From Natroniella sp046097105 (GTDB lineage Bacteria; Bacillota; Halanaerobiia; Halobacteroidales; Halobacteroidaceae): DNA of 64,000 bases. This document shows, in pieces, positions 50,726-60,028 of the stretch. The stretch spans positions 1,302,001-1,366,000 of the forward strand of contig NZ_CP175562.1 in the NCBI RefSeq assembly GCF_046097105.1. Direction: 5' to 3'. Each line of letters begins with the position of its first letter. Within the stretch, counting starts at the first letter, position 1. A program made the translations under genes and the position numbers. The notes under the pieces are model-generated. The model had not been told where the DNA came from, searched no databases, and worked only from the letters and a program-made list of their open reading frames with translations.

Positions 50726-51795
50726 TTTAAGATCTCTTCCTCCACTTTTTGTCTCCGCTCTTCTACAGCATCAAAGTCCATCGCTTCAATATAATATTCC
50801 TCTAGTTCATCATGCAAAAATTTAGCTTGCTTGATCATATCCCTAGCTTTATCAATTACTATTTGATATCTTCTTTTAGTATTAGCTATACTACGCTTAT
50901 TATTTTTAATAATTCTTGGATCAACACATTCCAACATATTAACAATTTGATCACCTTTGTAAGCAGGATCAACTACATGAGGTGCTGTTCCATCAAGCAA
51001 AGCTACTTTCAATTCATCAATCATAAGTAAATCAATACTATCAGGATCAAAAGAACAGTGGCAATAACAAATATTAAACCCTCTTTCTCTAGCTGCTTGC
51101 CCCACCTTCTTAACTAGGGTTGATTTTCCTGTACCTGCTCTACCTTTAATGATATAGCGATACTCCATATCTTGAGTTATATTGTCAAAATAATTAACCG
51201 TTCCTTGTGCTGTAAAAGCACTACCGAATAGATGCCTTTCTGCTCCTAACTGCTCTGCCAACTTCTGATCTCCTAAAATCTGCTCGATTAACTCTTCTGC
51301 TTTACAATTAGCTTTCTGAAAATCCATTCCTTCTAAATAATAATCTTCCCACTCATCATGAATCAATTTAGCTTCTTTAAGATAAGCATAAGCTTTCTGA
51401 AAAGAATTCCAGACCCCTTTACTCAAACTTACTATTTCATCTTTATTCTCTTTTAATGGTGATCTATCCCAGTACCTGCCTAGATTTATTATCTCACCTA
51501 CTGCTCCAGGATATTTAGGATCAACTAAATGAGGAGCTGTTGCATCCAATAATGTTACTTTTAATTCAGGAATTACTACTCCATCAAGTGATTCTTTATC
51601 TGATGAACACCAATGTTTTTCAAGATCGTAGCCTTCTTCAACCATTTTTTCTGCTATTCGTTTCATAAATGTCGATTTACCTGTGCCAGGGCCTCCTTTA
51701 ATCATAAAAATTCTATCACATTGATAAGGAAGATATTCAAAAAAAGAATAAAAACCCTGACTTGTATTTCCACTAGAAAAATAATTTTTAATCAT
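50707..51795 (-). CDS. Duplicated P-loop ATPase of unknown function (PRK06851-like)
   Basis: A 362-residue protein that is an internal duplication. Each half starts with a Walker A, GGPGTGKST near residue 34 and GRAGTGKST near residue 218, and continues with a matched block ending in DATAPHLVDPKYPG or DGTAPHVVDPAYKG. Each half then ends in a helical LIHDEWEDYYLEGMDF or FLHDELEEYYIEAMDF. Related proteins are found in spore-formers and other Firmicutes as uncharacterised ATPases. There is no membrane segment. It has its own transcription unit and no informative neighbour. Confidence 0.8.
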   Translation of the reverse strand: MIKNYFSSGNTSQGFYSFFEYLPYQCDRIFMIKGGPGTGKSTFMKRIAEKMVEEGYDLEKHWCSSDKESLDGVVIPELKVTLLDATAPHLVDPKYPGAVGEIINLGRYWDRSPLKENKDEIVSLSKGVWNSFQKAYAYLKEAKLIHDEWEDYYLEGMDFQKANCKAEELIEQILGDQKLAEQLGAERHLFGSAFTAQGTVNYFDNITQDMEYRYIIKGRAGTGKSTLVKKVGQAARERGFNICYCHCSFDPDSIDLLMIDELKVALLDGTAPHVVDPAYKGDQIVNMLECVDPRIIKNNKRSIANTKRRYQIVIDKARDMIKQAKFLHDELEEYYIEAMDFDAVEERRQKVEEEILKTMNRE

Positions 51796-51980
51796 CAGTT
51801 TACCCCCTTACTTAATTCACAAATAATAGTTTCAACTATTATAATCTTTATGTATTGATTTAAACTATTATATCTGAATCATACATATCAATTTAATCTA
51901 AATTTTGATAAACAGATTATGAATTATTACTATATATCCTTTTATTTCTTTTTAAGTTTTATTTTGAAATATCTCAGGAT

Positions 51981-51998
51981 TCGTGACTTAACTCACAG
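51981..51998 (+). promoter_or_regulatory. HcpR/CRP-FNR-type operator upstream of hcp
   Basis: TCGTGACTTAACTCACAG matches TGTGA-N6-TCACA with one mismatch. Its centre lies about 41.5 bp before the predicted start point, the class II activator position. Confidence 0.65.
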
Positions 51999-52018
51999 AA
52001 GTTATCCGAGTATTCCTA

Positions 52019-52024
52019 TATAAT
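52019..52024 (+). promoter_or_regulatory. -10 box of the hcp promoter
   Basis: TATAAT with no good -35 box upstream, which fits a promoter that needs an activator bound at 51981-51998. Confidence 0.6.
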
Positions 52025-52079
52025 TTATTTAAAGTTAAGAAAGATTAAGATAAAAAATTATTTAGAGGAGGAATTATCA

Positions 52080-53426
52080 ATGTTTGGAATTTTTAAAAAT
52101 GATGAAAAAAATGAAACTAAGGTGGCTCCAACACCTGAAATGTTCTGTTATCAATGTGAACAAACACCATCTGGTGGTTGTACAAAAGTAGGTGTTTGTG
52201 GTAAGAACCCTGATATCGCTAGTCTACAAGATACTATTATCTTTGGGTTAAAAGGTGTTGCTGCTTACGCAACTCATGCTCGTGAGCTTGGTTATACTGA
52301 TGATGATGTGAATGAAATTACTCAAGAAGCTCTTTATACTACACTGACAAACTCTAACTTTAATTTAAACGAACATATTGGCACTGCATTAAAAGTTGGA
52401 GAAGCTACAACTAAAGTAATGGATTTATTAGATAAGGCTCATACAGATAGATTAGGCACTCCAGCACCAGTGGAAGTTAGTCAAAACAAGGTAGAAGGAC
52501 ATTGTATCGTAGTTACTGGTCATAACCTTTATGCATTAGAAGAATTACTTAAGCAAACTGAAGGGAAAGGAATTAATATTTATACTCACTCTGAAATGTT
52601 ACCTGCTCATGGTTATCCAGAATTAAATAAATATGACCATCTAAAAGGTAATGTTGGTAAAGCATGGTATGATCAACGAAAATTATTCGCAGAGTTCCCT
52701 GGGGCTATCTTAGGTACTACTAACTGCTTAATGCCAATTAGAGGAGATTATGGCGATAGATTCTTCACTTATGGTACTGCTGGTTTAGAAGATGCCCAAA
52801 AAATTGAAGATAATGATTTTTCTCCATTAATTGAAAAAGCATTAGAACTGTCAGAAGCTAATATTGAATCTGATGAAACATTAACTACTGGATTCCATCA
52901 TGAAACAGTATTAGGTATTGCACCAGAAATTGTAGAAGCAGTTAAGGAAGGTAAAATTCAGCATTTCTTTGTAATTGCTGGTTGTGACGCACCTACTAAG
53001 GGTCGAGACTATTATCGAGAGTTAGCAACTTCTTTACCAGATGATTGTGTTATCTTAACTACATCTTGTGGTAAATTCAGATTCAATGATATTGACTATG
53101 GTACTGTTCCAGGCACTAATATTCCTAGATATATCGATTTAGGCCAATGTAACAACTCTGGTTCTGCAGTTAAAATTGCTCTAGCTTTAGCTGAAGCATT
53201 TGACTGTGAAGTAAATGAATTACCAGTTAGTATTGTATTGTCTTGGTTCGAACAAAAAGCTGTTGCTATCTTGTTAGGACTATTTAACTTAGGTATCCAA
53301 GATATATATGTTGGCCCGTCTGTACCAGAATTCTTATCAGGAAATGTAGTTGAAGTATTACAAGATAACTTCAATTTACAAGTAGCAAGCGATCCAAAAA
53401 AAGATCTTGAAAATATGTTAGGTTAA
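52080..53426 (+). CDS. hcp: Hybrid cluster protein (hydroxylamine reductase), short form
   Basis: Prismane protein with a hybrid Fe-S-O cluster that reduces hydroxylamine or NO. The 448 residues are shorter than the usual 540-550, like the compact class that lacks part of the N-terminal helical domain. Cluster ligands are in CYQCEQTPSGGCTKVGVCG, FHHETVLG, GCDAPTKGRD, SCGKFRFND and GQCNNSGSA. It starts at ATG after AGAGGAGG and is monocistronic between an HcpR-type operator and a strong terminator. It probably defends against nitrosative stress. Confidence 0.95.
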   Translation: MFGIFKNDEKNETKVAPTPEMFCYQCEQTPSGGCTKVGVCGKNPDIASLQDTIIFGLKGVAAYATHARELGYTDDDVNEITQEALYTTLTNSNFNLNEHIGTALKVGEATTKVMDLLDKAHTDRLGTPAPVEVSQNKVEGHCIVVTGHNLYALEELLKQTEGKGINIYTHSEMLPAHGYPELNKYDHLKGNVGKAWYDQRKLFAEFPGAILGTTNCLMPIRGDYGDRFFTYGTAGLEDAQKIEDNDFSPLIEKALELSEANIESDETLTTGFHHETVLGIAPEIVEAVKEGKIQHFFVIAGCDAPTKGRDYYRELATSLPDDCVILTTSCGKFRFNDIDYGTVPGTNIPRYIDLGQCNNSGSAVKIALALAEAFDCEVNELPVSIVLSWFEQKAVAILLGLFNLGIQDIYVGPSVPEFLSGNVVEVLQDNFNLQVASDPKKDLENMLG

Positions 53427-53460
53427 TCCCCTTTTTAAACATAAATAATTGTCTTCAAAT

Positions 53461-53490
53461 AAAAAGACCTCCAAGTGGAGGTCTTTTTAT
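53461..53490 (+). terminator. Terminator of hcp
   Basis: Arms AAAAAGACCTCCA and TGGAGGTCTTTTT with an AG loop, 34 bp past the stop codon. Confidence 0.88.
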
Positions 53491-53519
53491 TTATTCTTCT
53501 TTTATCTGTCAAGTATATT

Positions 53520-53618
53520 CTAAGCTCCACTTATGCAAATCAATACATAATACCTAGCGGCATTCAAAGTCGCTAAATTGACTTCTAAAGTATCATCTAC
53601 ATAAACCTCTACTAGCTT
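53520..53618 (-). pseudogene. Possible coding remnant
   Basis: A minus-strand open frame with no ATG reads VEVYVDDTLEVNLATLNAAR and then YYVLICISGA before a stop. Another short frame (VLIISLAILLLIVRSVTT) lies in the same gap near 53690-53770. The 340 bp between hcp and the next gene otherwise show nothing. This may be a decayed gene. Confidence 0.2.
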
Positions 53619-53764
53619 CTATATCTAACTCAATTAAAATCTAATTATCTTACCTTAAACCCTATTCAAGTAGTTACACTTCTAACAATTAATAATAAAA
53701 TAGCTAAACTTATAATCAGAACTTGATCGACATCACTGAAAAGTTGTTTATATCTCTGTATTCC

Positions 53765-53814
53765 CAAAAAAATAAAAAACCTTAGCACCTATCTGATATT
53801 AGATAGGCACTAAG
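53765..53814 (-). terminator. Terminator of the AbgT-family transporter gene
   Basis: Arms CTTAGTGCCTATCT and AGATAGGTGCTAAG followed by GTTTTTTATTTTTTT on the minus strand. Confidence 0.85.
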
Positions 53815-53829
53815 ATTAATTCTAACTTC

Positions 53830-55350
53830 TTAATAAAATAAACTTCCTCCTGGGCCAATTGGTAACCCAAAAGCAAACCAAATTACTAACATAATAGTCC
53901 ATGCGATCATAAAAGCAAAGGAATAAGGCATCATAGTTGAAATTAAAGTACCAATTCCCATTTTTTCATCATACTTTTTAGCAAAAGCTATAATAATTGC
54001 AAAATAAGACATCAACGGACTAATTATATTAGTAACAGAATCTCCTATTCTATACGCTAACTGAGTAAACTCAGGACTATAACCCAACTCCATCAACATA
54101 GGAACGAAAACAGGTGCCATAATAGCCCATTTAGCTGATGCACTACCAATAAAGATATTTATAAAGCCAGCCACTATAATAAATGCAATAATCATTGGTA
54201 ATCCAGTAAAGTTAATTGCCTGTAAGAATTCAGCTCCATTTATTGCTAAGATTGTACCAATATTTGACCAACCAAAATAAGCAACAAACTGTCCAGCTGC
54301 AAAAGCTAACGCAATATACATACCCATATCTGACATAGCTTCAGAAAATCCATCAGCCACATCTGAATCATCTTTAATTGTACCAGTCTTAAGCCCATAA
54401 GCTAAACCTGGTACAAAGAAGAATAATGCAATCATTGGTACCATACCAGCAACAAAAGGACTTCCTCCTGTAATAATTCCACCAGCATCATTTCTTAAGA
54501 TACCATTTGCAGGTACAACCAATGCTGCTACTGCTGCAATAGCAACCAATAGCCAAATAAATGCTGACTTCAACCCTTTAGCTTCAAGATCTGTTAGCTC
54601 TTCTAAATTTTCTGTATATTCACCTTCATATTTACCAAGTCTCGGTGCTACAATCCTCTCTGTCACTAAAGTACCTACAACAGTAACTAGGAAAGTAGAA
54701 AAGATCATAAAGTACCAGTTAACAGTAGGCGCTACTGTATACGTCGAATCCATTAACTGAGCTGCCTCTTCAGTAATTCCTGCCAATAATGGATCAAGTG
54801 TTGATACTAATAAATTTGCACTGAAACCACCTGATACCCCTGCAAAAGCTGCTGCCAAACCTGCTAATGGATGTCTCCCCTTAGCTGCAAAGATAATCGC
54901 CCCTAAAGGAACTAAGACAACATATCCAGCATCTGAAGCTACATTAGACATAATCCCTGCAAATACAACGGCTGCCGTAATTAACTGATCAGGAGCTCCT
55001 AATACTATCTTCTTCAAAGCCGCCTTAATCAAACCTGACTTATCAGCTACACCAACACCCAGCATAGCTACTAACACAGTTCCTAATGGAGCAAAACCTG
55101 TAAAATTATCCACCGCATCAGAAAAGACCCTTCTAATTCCATACCTCGAAAGTAGATTCACTGCTTCAATTGTTTCGCCTGTTCCTGGATGCTCTACTGA
55201 TAACCCAAGCAGACTTACCACCCAAGAGAGTACTAATGTCAACCCTGCTAAAATAAAAAATAGCGTGATCGGATGTGGTAATTTATTACCTACTTTTTCT
55301 ACTATGTTTAAACTCCGATCAATAATTCCATTCTTTTTCTCTTTACTCAT
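53830..55350 (-). CDS. AbgT-family transporter (p-aminobenzoyl-glutamate type)
   Basis: A 506-residue inner-membrane carrier with about 12 hydrophobic segments. GVADKSGLIKAALKK, ASDAGYVVLVPLGA and GSASAKWAIMAPVFVPM are typical of AbgT proteins. Characterised members import p-aminobenzoyl-glutamate or export antimetabolites such as sulfonamides. No abgAB hydrolase genes are nearby, so the direction and substrate are open. Monocistronic. Confidence 0.92.
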   Translation of the reverse strand: MSKEKKNGIIDRSLNIVEKVGNKLPHPITLFFILAGLTLVLSWVVSLLGLSVEHPGTGETIEAVNLLSRYGIRRVFSDAVDNFTGFAPLGTVLVAMLGVGVADKSGLIKAALKKIVLGAPDQLITAAVVFAGIMSNVASDAGYVVLVPLGAIIFAAKGRHPLAGLAAAFAGVSGGFSANLLVSTLDPLLAGITEEAAQLMDSTYTVAPTVNWYFMIFSTFLVTVVGTLVTERIVAPRLGKYEGEYTENLEELTDLEAKGLKSAFIWLLVAIAAVAALVVPANGILRNDAGGIITGGSPFVAGMVPMIALFFFVPGLAYGLKTGTIKDDSDVADGFSEAMSDMGMYIALAFAAGQFVAYFGWSNIGTILAINGAEFLQAINFTGLPMIIAFIIVAGFINIFIGSASAKWAIMAPVFVPMLMELGYSPEFTQLAYRIGDSVTNIISPLMSYFAIIIAFAKKYDEKMGIGTLISTMMPYSFAFMIAWTIMLVIWFAFGLPIGPGGSLFY

Positions 55351-55528
55351 TTCTCTCCTCCTCTTTAATTATTCTTCCTTTTTAATTCTTTCTCCATCTC
55401 CAATACTAAATTTTCTATACTTTTTTCAAATTCCCTGCATAAAACACAAAAAACTTTCATCCAATTTTTACCTAGATAATATTTCGTAAAATATCATAAT
55501 TTTAGCTCAACTTTAGATAGTTTACATT

Positions 55529-55556
55529 AAAAATAAAAGCCTTATATTACAGGCCT
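55529..55556 (-). terminator. Terminator of the ferric ABC operon
   Basis: Arms GGCCT and AGGCT around TGTAATATA, then TTTTATTTTTAATG on the minus strand, 70 bp past the ATPase stop codon. Confidence 0.65.
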
Positions 55557-55626
55557 TGTAAGTAGTCAATTCTTGATTTTAAGCTGATAACTGTAGCTCA
55601 AAACACCACATACTTGCAATTAAATT

Positions 55627-56664
55627 CTATTTTTCTATCACAGCTACAAAATCTGGTAATACTTTAACAGAGACTTGATCCCCTACTTTTAATTTGATTT
55701 CTGGATGAATATGAATTAATATATTATGAGATGTATCGTTAACATTAATAACAGCATCAATAGTATTACCTTTATATACAATCTCCTCAATTACACCCTG
55801 AATTGAACCCTTAGGATCTAACTCAAAGCTTTCAGGTCGAACAGATAGAGTAACTTTTTCCCCAGGTTGCTTACCATGAGTATGATAATAAGGAAATATT
55901 CCTATGTCTGTTATTACACTCTCAACATCAGAACCTATGGTGCCTTCTAATAGATTTGATTGCCCAACAAAAGAAGCTACAAAGGTAGTCTCTGGCAATT
56001 CATAGACTTCTCTAGGGCTTCCTTTCTGCTCAACCACACCGTGATTCATCAAAATAATCTTATCAGAGATAGATAAGGCTTCTTTTTGATCATGAGTAAC
56101 AAAGATAGCTGTCGCCTCACTTTCTCGAATAATACGAGTCACATCCCGTCTCATCTGCTCACGTAAACTCATATCTAAATTACTGAATGGTTCATCAAGA
56201 AGCACTACTACTGGATCTCTTACTAAAGCACGGGCCAACGCTACTCGCTGTTGTTGACCTCCCGATAATTCTGCAGGATTTTTGGTAGCATAACCTGCCA
56301 ACCCTACTAACTCTAAAGTCTCTATAATCTTAGCTTGATCCCTACCTTTAAGACCAAAAGCTAAATTATCTTCTACACTTAGGTGAGGAAATAGAGCATA
56401 ATCTTGAAAGACCATCCCAACACCCCTTTTTTCTGGAGGTATCCAAGAGTTTTTACCAGCTACTTCCTCTCCTCTAATATTTATTACTCCTGAATCAGGA
56501 CGTTCAAGTCCTGCAATCAAACGTAACAAAGTCGTTTTTCCACAACCACTTGGCCCTAAAAGGGTTACAATCTGACCAGCACCAACCTTAAAGGATACAT
56601 CTTTAAGTGCAGGAACTTCATTTCCTGGATAAGTTTTTATAATATCGGATAATTCTATAATCAT
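55627..56664 (-). CDS. fbpC: Ferric iron ABC importer ATP-binding protein
   Basis: A 345-residue ATPase of the Fe3+/spermidine/sulfate class. Walker A is LGPSGCGKTT near residue 33, the signature is LSGGQQQRVALARALV, Walker B is VVLLDEPFSNLD, and the H loop is FVTHD. A C-terminal TOBE domain (about 270-345) follows. It is the last gene of the fbpB-fbpC unit, 152 bp after the permease gene, with a separate promoter only upstream of fbpB. Fur-type control is inferred. Confidence 0.92.
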   Translation of the reverse strand: MIIELSDIIKTYPGNEVPALKDVSFKVGAGQIVTLLGPSGCGKTTLLRLIAGLERPDSGVINIRGEEVAGKNSWIPPEKRGVGMVFQDYALFPHLSVEDNLAFGLKGRDQAKIIETLELVGLAGYATKNPAELSGGQQQRVALARALVRDPVVVLLDEPFSNLDMSLREQMRRDVTRIIRESEATAIFVTHDQKEALSISDKIILMNHGVVEQKGSPREVYELPETTFVASFVGQSNLLEGTIGSDVESVITDIGIFPYYHTHGKQPGEKVTLSVRPESFELDPKGSIQGVIEEIVYKGNTIDAVINVNDTSHNILIHIHPEIKLKVGDQVSVKVLPDFVAVIEK

Positions 56665-56816
56665 AAATCCATCTCCTTTATATTAATAAATCATATGCAT
56701 AAGTGTTTACCTTTTATAACTATACGGGGACTCTGTCAATCCTCAATCAAATCAAAACTTTAAAACTAAAACTAACTGATAAATCTAAACTTGTATAAAG
56801 AGCTGACTGCTAATAA

Positions 56817-58445
56817 TTAATTTTTATCTTCTTGAGAAAATAGAATCCATAAAGAAAAAGATGATATTAAAACTAAAAGTAGCGCTGGAACAGCAGCACG
56901 AGTATAAAAAGCTTCCGTAGTAGCATTCCAAATCTCAGTCGTTAATGAACGAAATCCTATTGGACTCAACAACATAGTTGCTGGCAACTCCTTCATCGTT
57001 GTTAAAAAGATAAGAGCTGCTCCTGTAAAAATCCCCGGTCGAATCAGAGGGATTGTAATTGTTCGCAACACCTTAAATCTAGAACAGCCCATAACCAGAC
57101 CAGCATCTTCAATATTAGGGCCAACCTGCAATAATGAACTCCTTAAAGCACCCATTGCTTGCGGAAGAAATAATATCACATAAGCAAAGATCAACAGTGG
57201 TAAAGTCTGATAGAAAGATGTTGCATAATTGGCTCCGAAAAAGACCAAGGACAATGCCACTACTATACCTGGCAGAGCATAACCTGCATAAGCTACCTTT
57301 TCCAATAGATTACTGAATTTACTCTTATATTTTACAGATATTATAGCTACTGGCAGTGTTACCAAAACTCCAACTACAGCAGTTATGCTGGCAGCATAAA
57401 AAGAGTTAAATGCTGCTTCCCAGCGTAATATAAATGCCTCTCCATGAATTAGACCTCGAATTAACCAAAAAGCTGTGACACCTACCGGTAAAACTAACGC
57501 AAGTGATACTATTATAAAACAGAAGATAAGTGCAGGCCACTTCCACTTGCCCAACTTGACCTTCCTTAATTTCCTCTTGGTTCCTCTACCAACACTATGA
57601 TAACGAGCTTTACCTCTAGTCCACATCTCACAAGTAACGATCAACATAGTTAAAACAACCAAGATAAGTGCTAAAACTGCAGCATAAGTACGATCAAAAG
57701 AACCTCGATATTGTAAAAAGATTACTCTAGTAAAGGAATCAAATTGTAATAAAGACACCGCAGCAAAATCACTTAAAGTATAAAGCGCTACTAACAAACC
57801 TCCTCCTGCAATAGCAGGCCGAAGTTTAGGAAAAGTTACTTTCCAAAATATCTGCCAAGAGTTTTGGCCCATTGTCCGAGCAGCCTCCTCTTGAGATGGA
57901 TCCATTCCTACTAAGGCACTTCGTACTGATAATAAGAGATAAGGATAACATAATAAAGTCAATAATGCCCAAGCCCCAAAAAAACCATAAATCCTTGGAG
58001 TATAGGAAATATTAAAGATATCAGTAATAAAGTTATGAACTATTCCACCATATCCAAAAGCACTTACAAAAGCAAATCCACCAACCAATGATGGGATCAC
58101 AAGTGGCACCATAGTTAAGATAGACCATATCTTCCGCCCAGGGAGATCAGTTCTTACCGTAAGCCAAGCCAAAGGAAGAGCAATCACAATGGTAGCTAAT
58201 GTTACTGATCCAGCTAAAGCCAGAGTATTCAACAAGACAACCAATGTCTGTTCGTGCAGCAATAAAGATAAAAGTTCTTCAGCCTCCCAGACTCGAACAA
58301 CTAGATATAACAAGGGTAAAGACATAGCAAGAGCTATAGCAATTACAGGAATCAATATAAATGGAGGAGCGACAAAAGGCCAAGTCAGTTGGCCCTTCTT
58401 GATCAAAGCAATCTTATTTTTAACTATTGAAATTTTAGATTGCAT
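56817..58445 (-). CDS. fbpB: Ferric iron ABC importer permease
   Basis: A 542-residue fused permease with 12 hydrophobic segments in two halves, each with an EAA loop (EEAARTMGQNSWQIFWKVTFPKL near 180, EDAGLVMGCSRFKVLRTITIPLI near 455). The two-domain fusion is the FbpB/SfuB arrangement. A promoter with an embedded Fur-like box lies 140 bp upstream, and a terminator separates it from fbpA, so permease and ATPase are made from their own iron-regulated transcript. Confidence 0.93.
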   Translation of the reverse strand: MQSKISIVKNKIALIKKGQLTWPFVAPPFILIPVIAIALAMSLPLLYLVVRVWEAEELLSLLLHEQTLVVLLNTLALAGSVTLATIVIALPLAWLTVRTDLPGRKIWSILTMVPLVIPSLVGGFAFVSAFGYGGIVHNFITDIFNISYTPRIYGFFGAWALLTLLCYPYLLLSVRSALVGMDPSQEEAARTMGQNSWQIFWKVTFPKLRPAIAGGGLLVALYTLSDFAAVSLLQFDSFTRVIFLQYRGSFDRTYAAVLALILVVLTMLIVTCEMWTRGKARYHSVGRGTKRKLRKVKLGKWKWPALIFCFIIVSLALVLPVGVTAFWLIRGLIHGEAFILRWEAAFNSFYAASITAVVGVLVTLPVAIISVKYKSKFSNLLEKVAYAGYALPGIVVALSLVFFGANYATSFYQTLPLLIFAYVILFLPQAMGALRSSLLQVGPNIEDAGLVMGCSRFKVLRTITIPLIRPGIFTGAALIFLTTMKELPATMLLSPIGFRSLTTEIWNATTEAFYTRAAVPALLLVLISSFSLWILFSQEDKN

Positions 58446-58584
58446 TATAATCCCCTACCTTTGATGATAATTCAACTCTTATTGTTAAGTACTCAGTATT
58501 AGTTAAACATTTTTGATTACCCATTTATTCCCCTCCAACTTATACATATTAATTTCGACTTTTATTTACAAAAACTTATCTTTT

Positions 58585-58613
58585 ATTGTATTGAAAATAA
58601 TTATCATTGTCAA
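58585..58613 (-). promoter_or_regulatory. Promoter of fbpBC with Fur-type box in the spacer
   Basis: TTGACA, a 17-nt spacer and TACAAT. The spacer contains TGATAATTATTTTCA (58592-58606), a 7-1-7 Fur-type inverted repeat. Confidence 0.8.
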
Positions 58614-58623
58614 GCCAATCTAT

Positions 58624-58662
58624 AAAAGCAGAAAAAGTCAGTTCAAACTGACTTTCTCTGCT
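58624..58662 (-). terminator. Terminator between fbpA and fbpB
   Basis: Arms AGCAGAGAAAGTCAGTT and AACTGACTTTTTCTGCT followed by TTTATAG on the minus strand. Confidence 0.75.
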
Positions 58663-58696
58663 TCAATTAATTTTTTAGCTTAATACTTAAACTATC

Positions 58697-59710
58697 TTAT
58701 AATGCTCCTACCTTTGATAATAATTCTAAAGTTCCTTGTAAATCTTCAATATCACCTAAATCCATATCAGGAGCATCAATCTCTTCTAAAGGCTTTAATA
58801 AGTGGTTAGTTACACCCATACCTTCAATAACTGGATATTCATTATTTCCTTGCATAAAGTGGTACTGAGTCTCTGTTGTTAACAAGAATTCTACAAATTG
58901 CTCAACAAGTTCACTATCTGTTCCATTCAAAGCTCCCATACCAGCTATATTAATCATAGAACCAGCATCATTTGTAGTATATAAATGTCTAACCGGGAAG
59001 TCTTCACCCTCTTCAGCTAAAAATCTGAATAAGTAATAATGGTTTACAAAACCAATATTTGCTTCTCCTCTACTAACCCCTTCTACAGTGCTTGTATTAT
59101 TATGATATGTACGTGGATTATTAGCTTGGATTCCGCGTAACCACTCTTCTGCTCGCTCTTCACCTTCAGTAACACGTAATGCAGTCACAAAAGCTTGGAA
59201 AGATCCATTTGTTGGAGCCCAACCAATACGTCCTTCCCATTCAGGCTCTGTAAAGCCCCAGATAGTATCAGGTAATTCATCCTCATCAACATAATTAGGA
59301 TTATAAGCTACAACTCTAGCTCGACCAGATATACCCATCCATTGACCATTTGGATCTCTTAATCTAGAATCAACTTGTTCTAAGTACTCTTCAGGTAAAT
59401 CTTGTAACATACCTTCTCTAGCCACTGCTCCTAATGCACCAGCGTCTTGAGCAAAATAGATATCAGCAGGACTATTTTCACCTTCTTCTAAAATAGTAGC
59501 AGCCAATTCTGCTGTATCTCCATAACGTACATTTACATCAATTCCTGTCTCTTCGCTAAAGTTTTCAAAAACTGGGCCAATCAAGTTTTCAGATCTTCCA
59601 GAATAAACCGTTAATTCTTCTGTCTCGCTTTCGCTAGAGCAACCAGAAACTACTGTTAAAAGTGTAACTAAAACTAATGCTAAAACTATTAAACCTTTTT
59701 TCCTAAACAT
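58697..59710 (-). CDS. fbpA: Ferric iron-binding lipoprotein
   Basis: A 337-residue extracytoplasmic receptor of the FbpA/FutA/SfuA type. The lipobox VVSGC lies near residue 24, followed by a Ser-rich linker. LTVYSGRSENLI is the family start, and Tyr pair-type metal ligands are suggested by NNTSTVEGVSRGEANIGFVNHYYLFRFLAE split near YY. It would capture Fe3+ and deliver it to FbpBC. It has its own Fur-box promoter and terminator, which allows it to be made in excess over the membrane parts. Confidence 0.93.
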   Translation of the reverse strand: MFRKKGLIVLALVLVTLLTVVSGCSSESETEELTVYSGRSENLIGPVFENFSEETGIDVNVRYGDTAELAATILEEGENSPADIYFAQDAGALGAVAREGMLQDLPEEYLEQVDSRLRDPNGQWMGISGRARVVAYNPNYVDEDELPDTIWGFTEPEWEGRIGWAPTNGSFQAFVTALRVTEGEERAEEWLRGIQANNPRTYHNNTSTVEGVSRGEANIGFVNHYYLFRFLAEEGEDFPVRHLYTTNDAGSMINIAGMGALNGTDSELVEQFVEFLLTTETQYHFMQGNNEYPVIEGMGVTNHLLKPLEEIDAPDMDLGDIEDLQGTLELLSKVGAL

Positions 59711-59772
59711 TTCTTTTCCTCCTAGATTTATTACTGTTATTGAAAACCAATCTCAACTAACTGATATTTATA

Positions 59773-59801
59773 ATTATAATGAAAACCGTTCTCATTGTCA
59801 A
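59773..59801 (-). promoter_or_regulatory. Promoter of fbpA with Fur-type box in the spacer
   Basis: TTGACA, a 17-nt spacer and TATAAT, a perfect consensus. The spacer contains TGAGAACGGTTTTCA (59780-59794), a 7-1-7 inverted repeat of the Fur type. Between here and the plus-strand gene at 60029 there is a CTAAAAAC hairpin (59865-59895) and a pair of ACTTAARYTTAAG motifs. Confidence 0.82.
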
Positions 59802-60028
59802 GTGTTTTCTGATATTTTTTAGTTGTTTACTCAGGATTATCGTTTTTAACCTCTACAACTAAAAACTAACAAAAGGTTTTTAGTTTTTAATTTGGAATTT
59901 TAAATACACAGGTATCTAAACTCTTAATTGATATATAACTTAAGTTTAAGTAAAAACTAAATGCCCTTATGTTTTTAACGATTGACTTAAACTTAAAGCT
60001 ATTTTGTAAAAAAGAAAGGAGAAATTAA

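Noticed and set aside
53690..53770. A 33-residue hydrophobic frame (VLIISLAILLLIVRSVTT) as a small membrane protein.
   Set aside because: It would need a TTG start inside a terminator T-run and has no ribosome site; noted only as a possible remnant.
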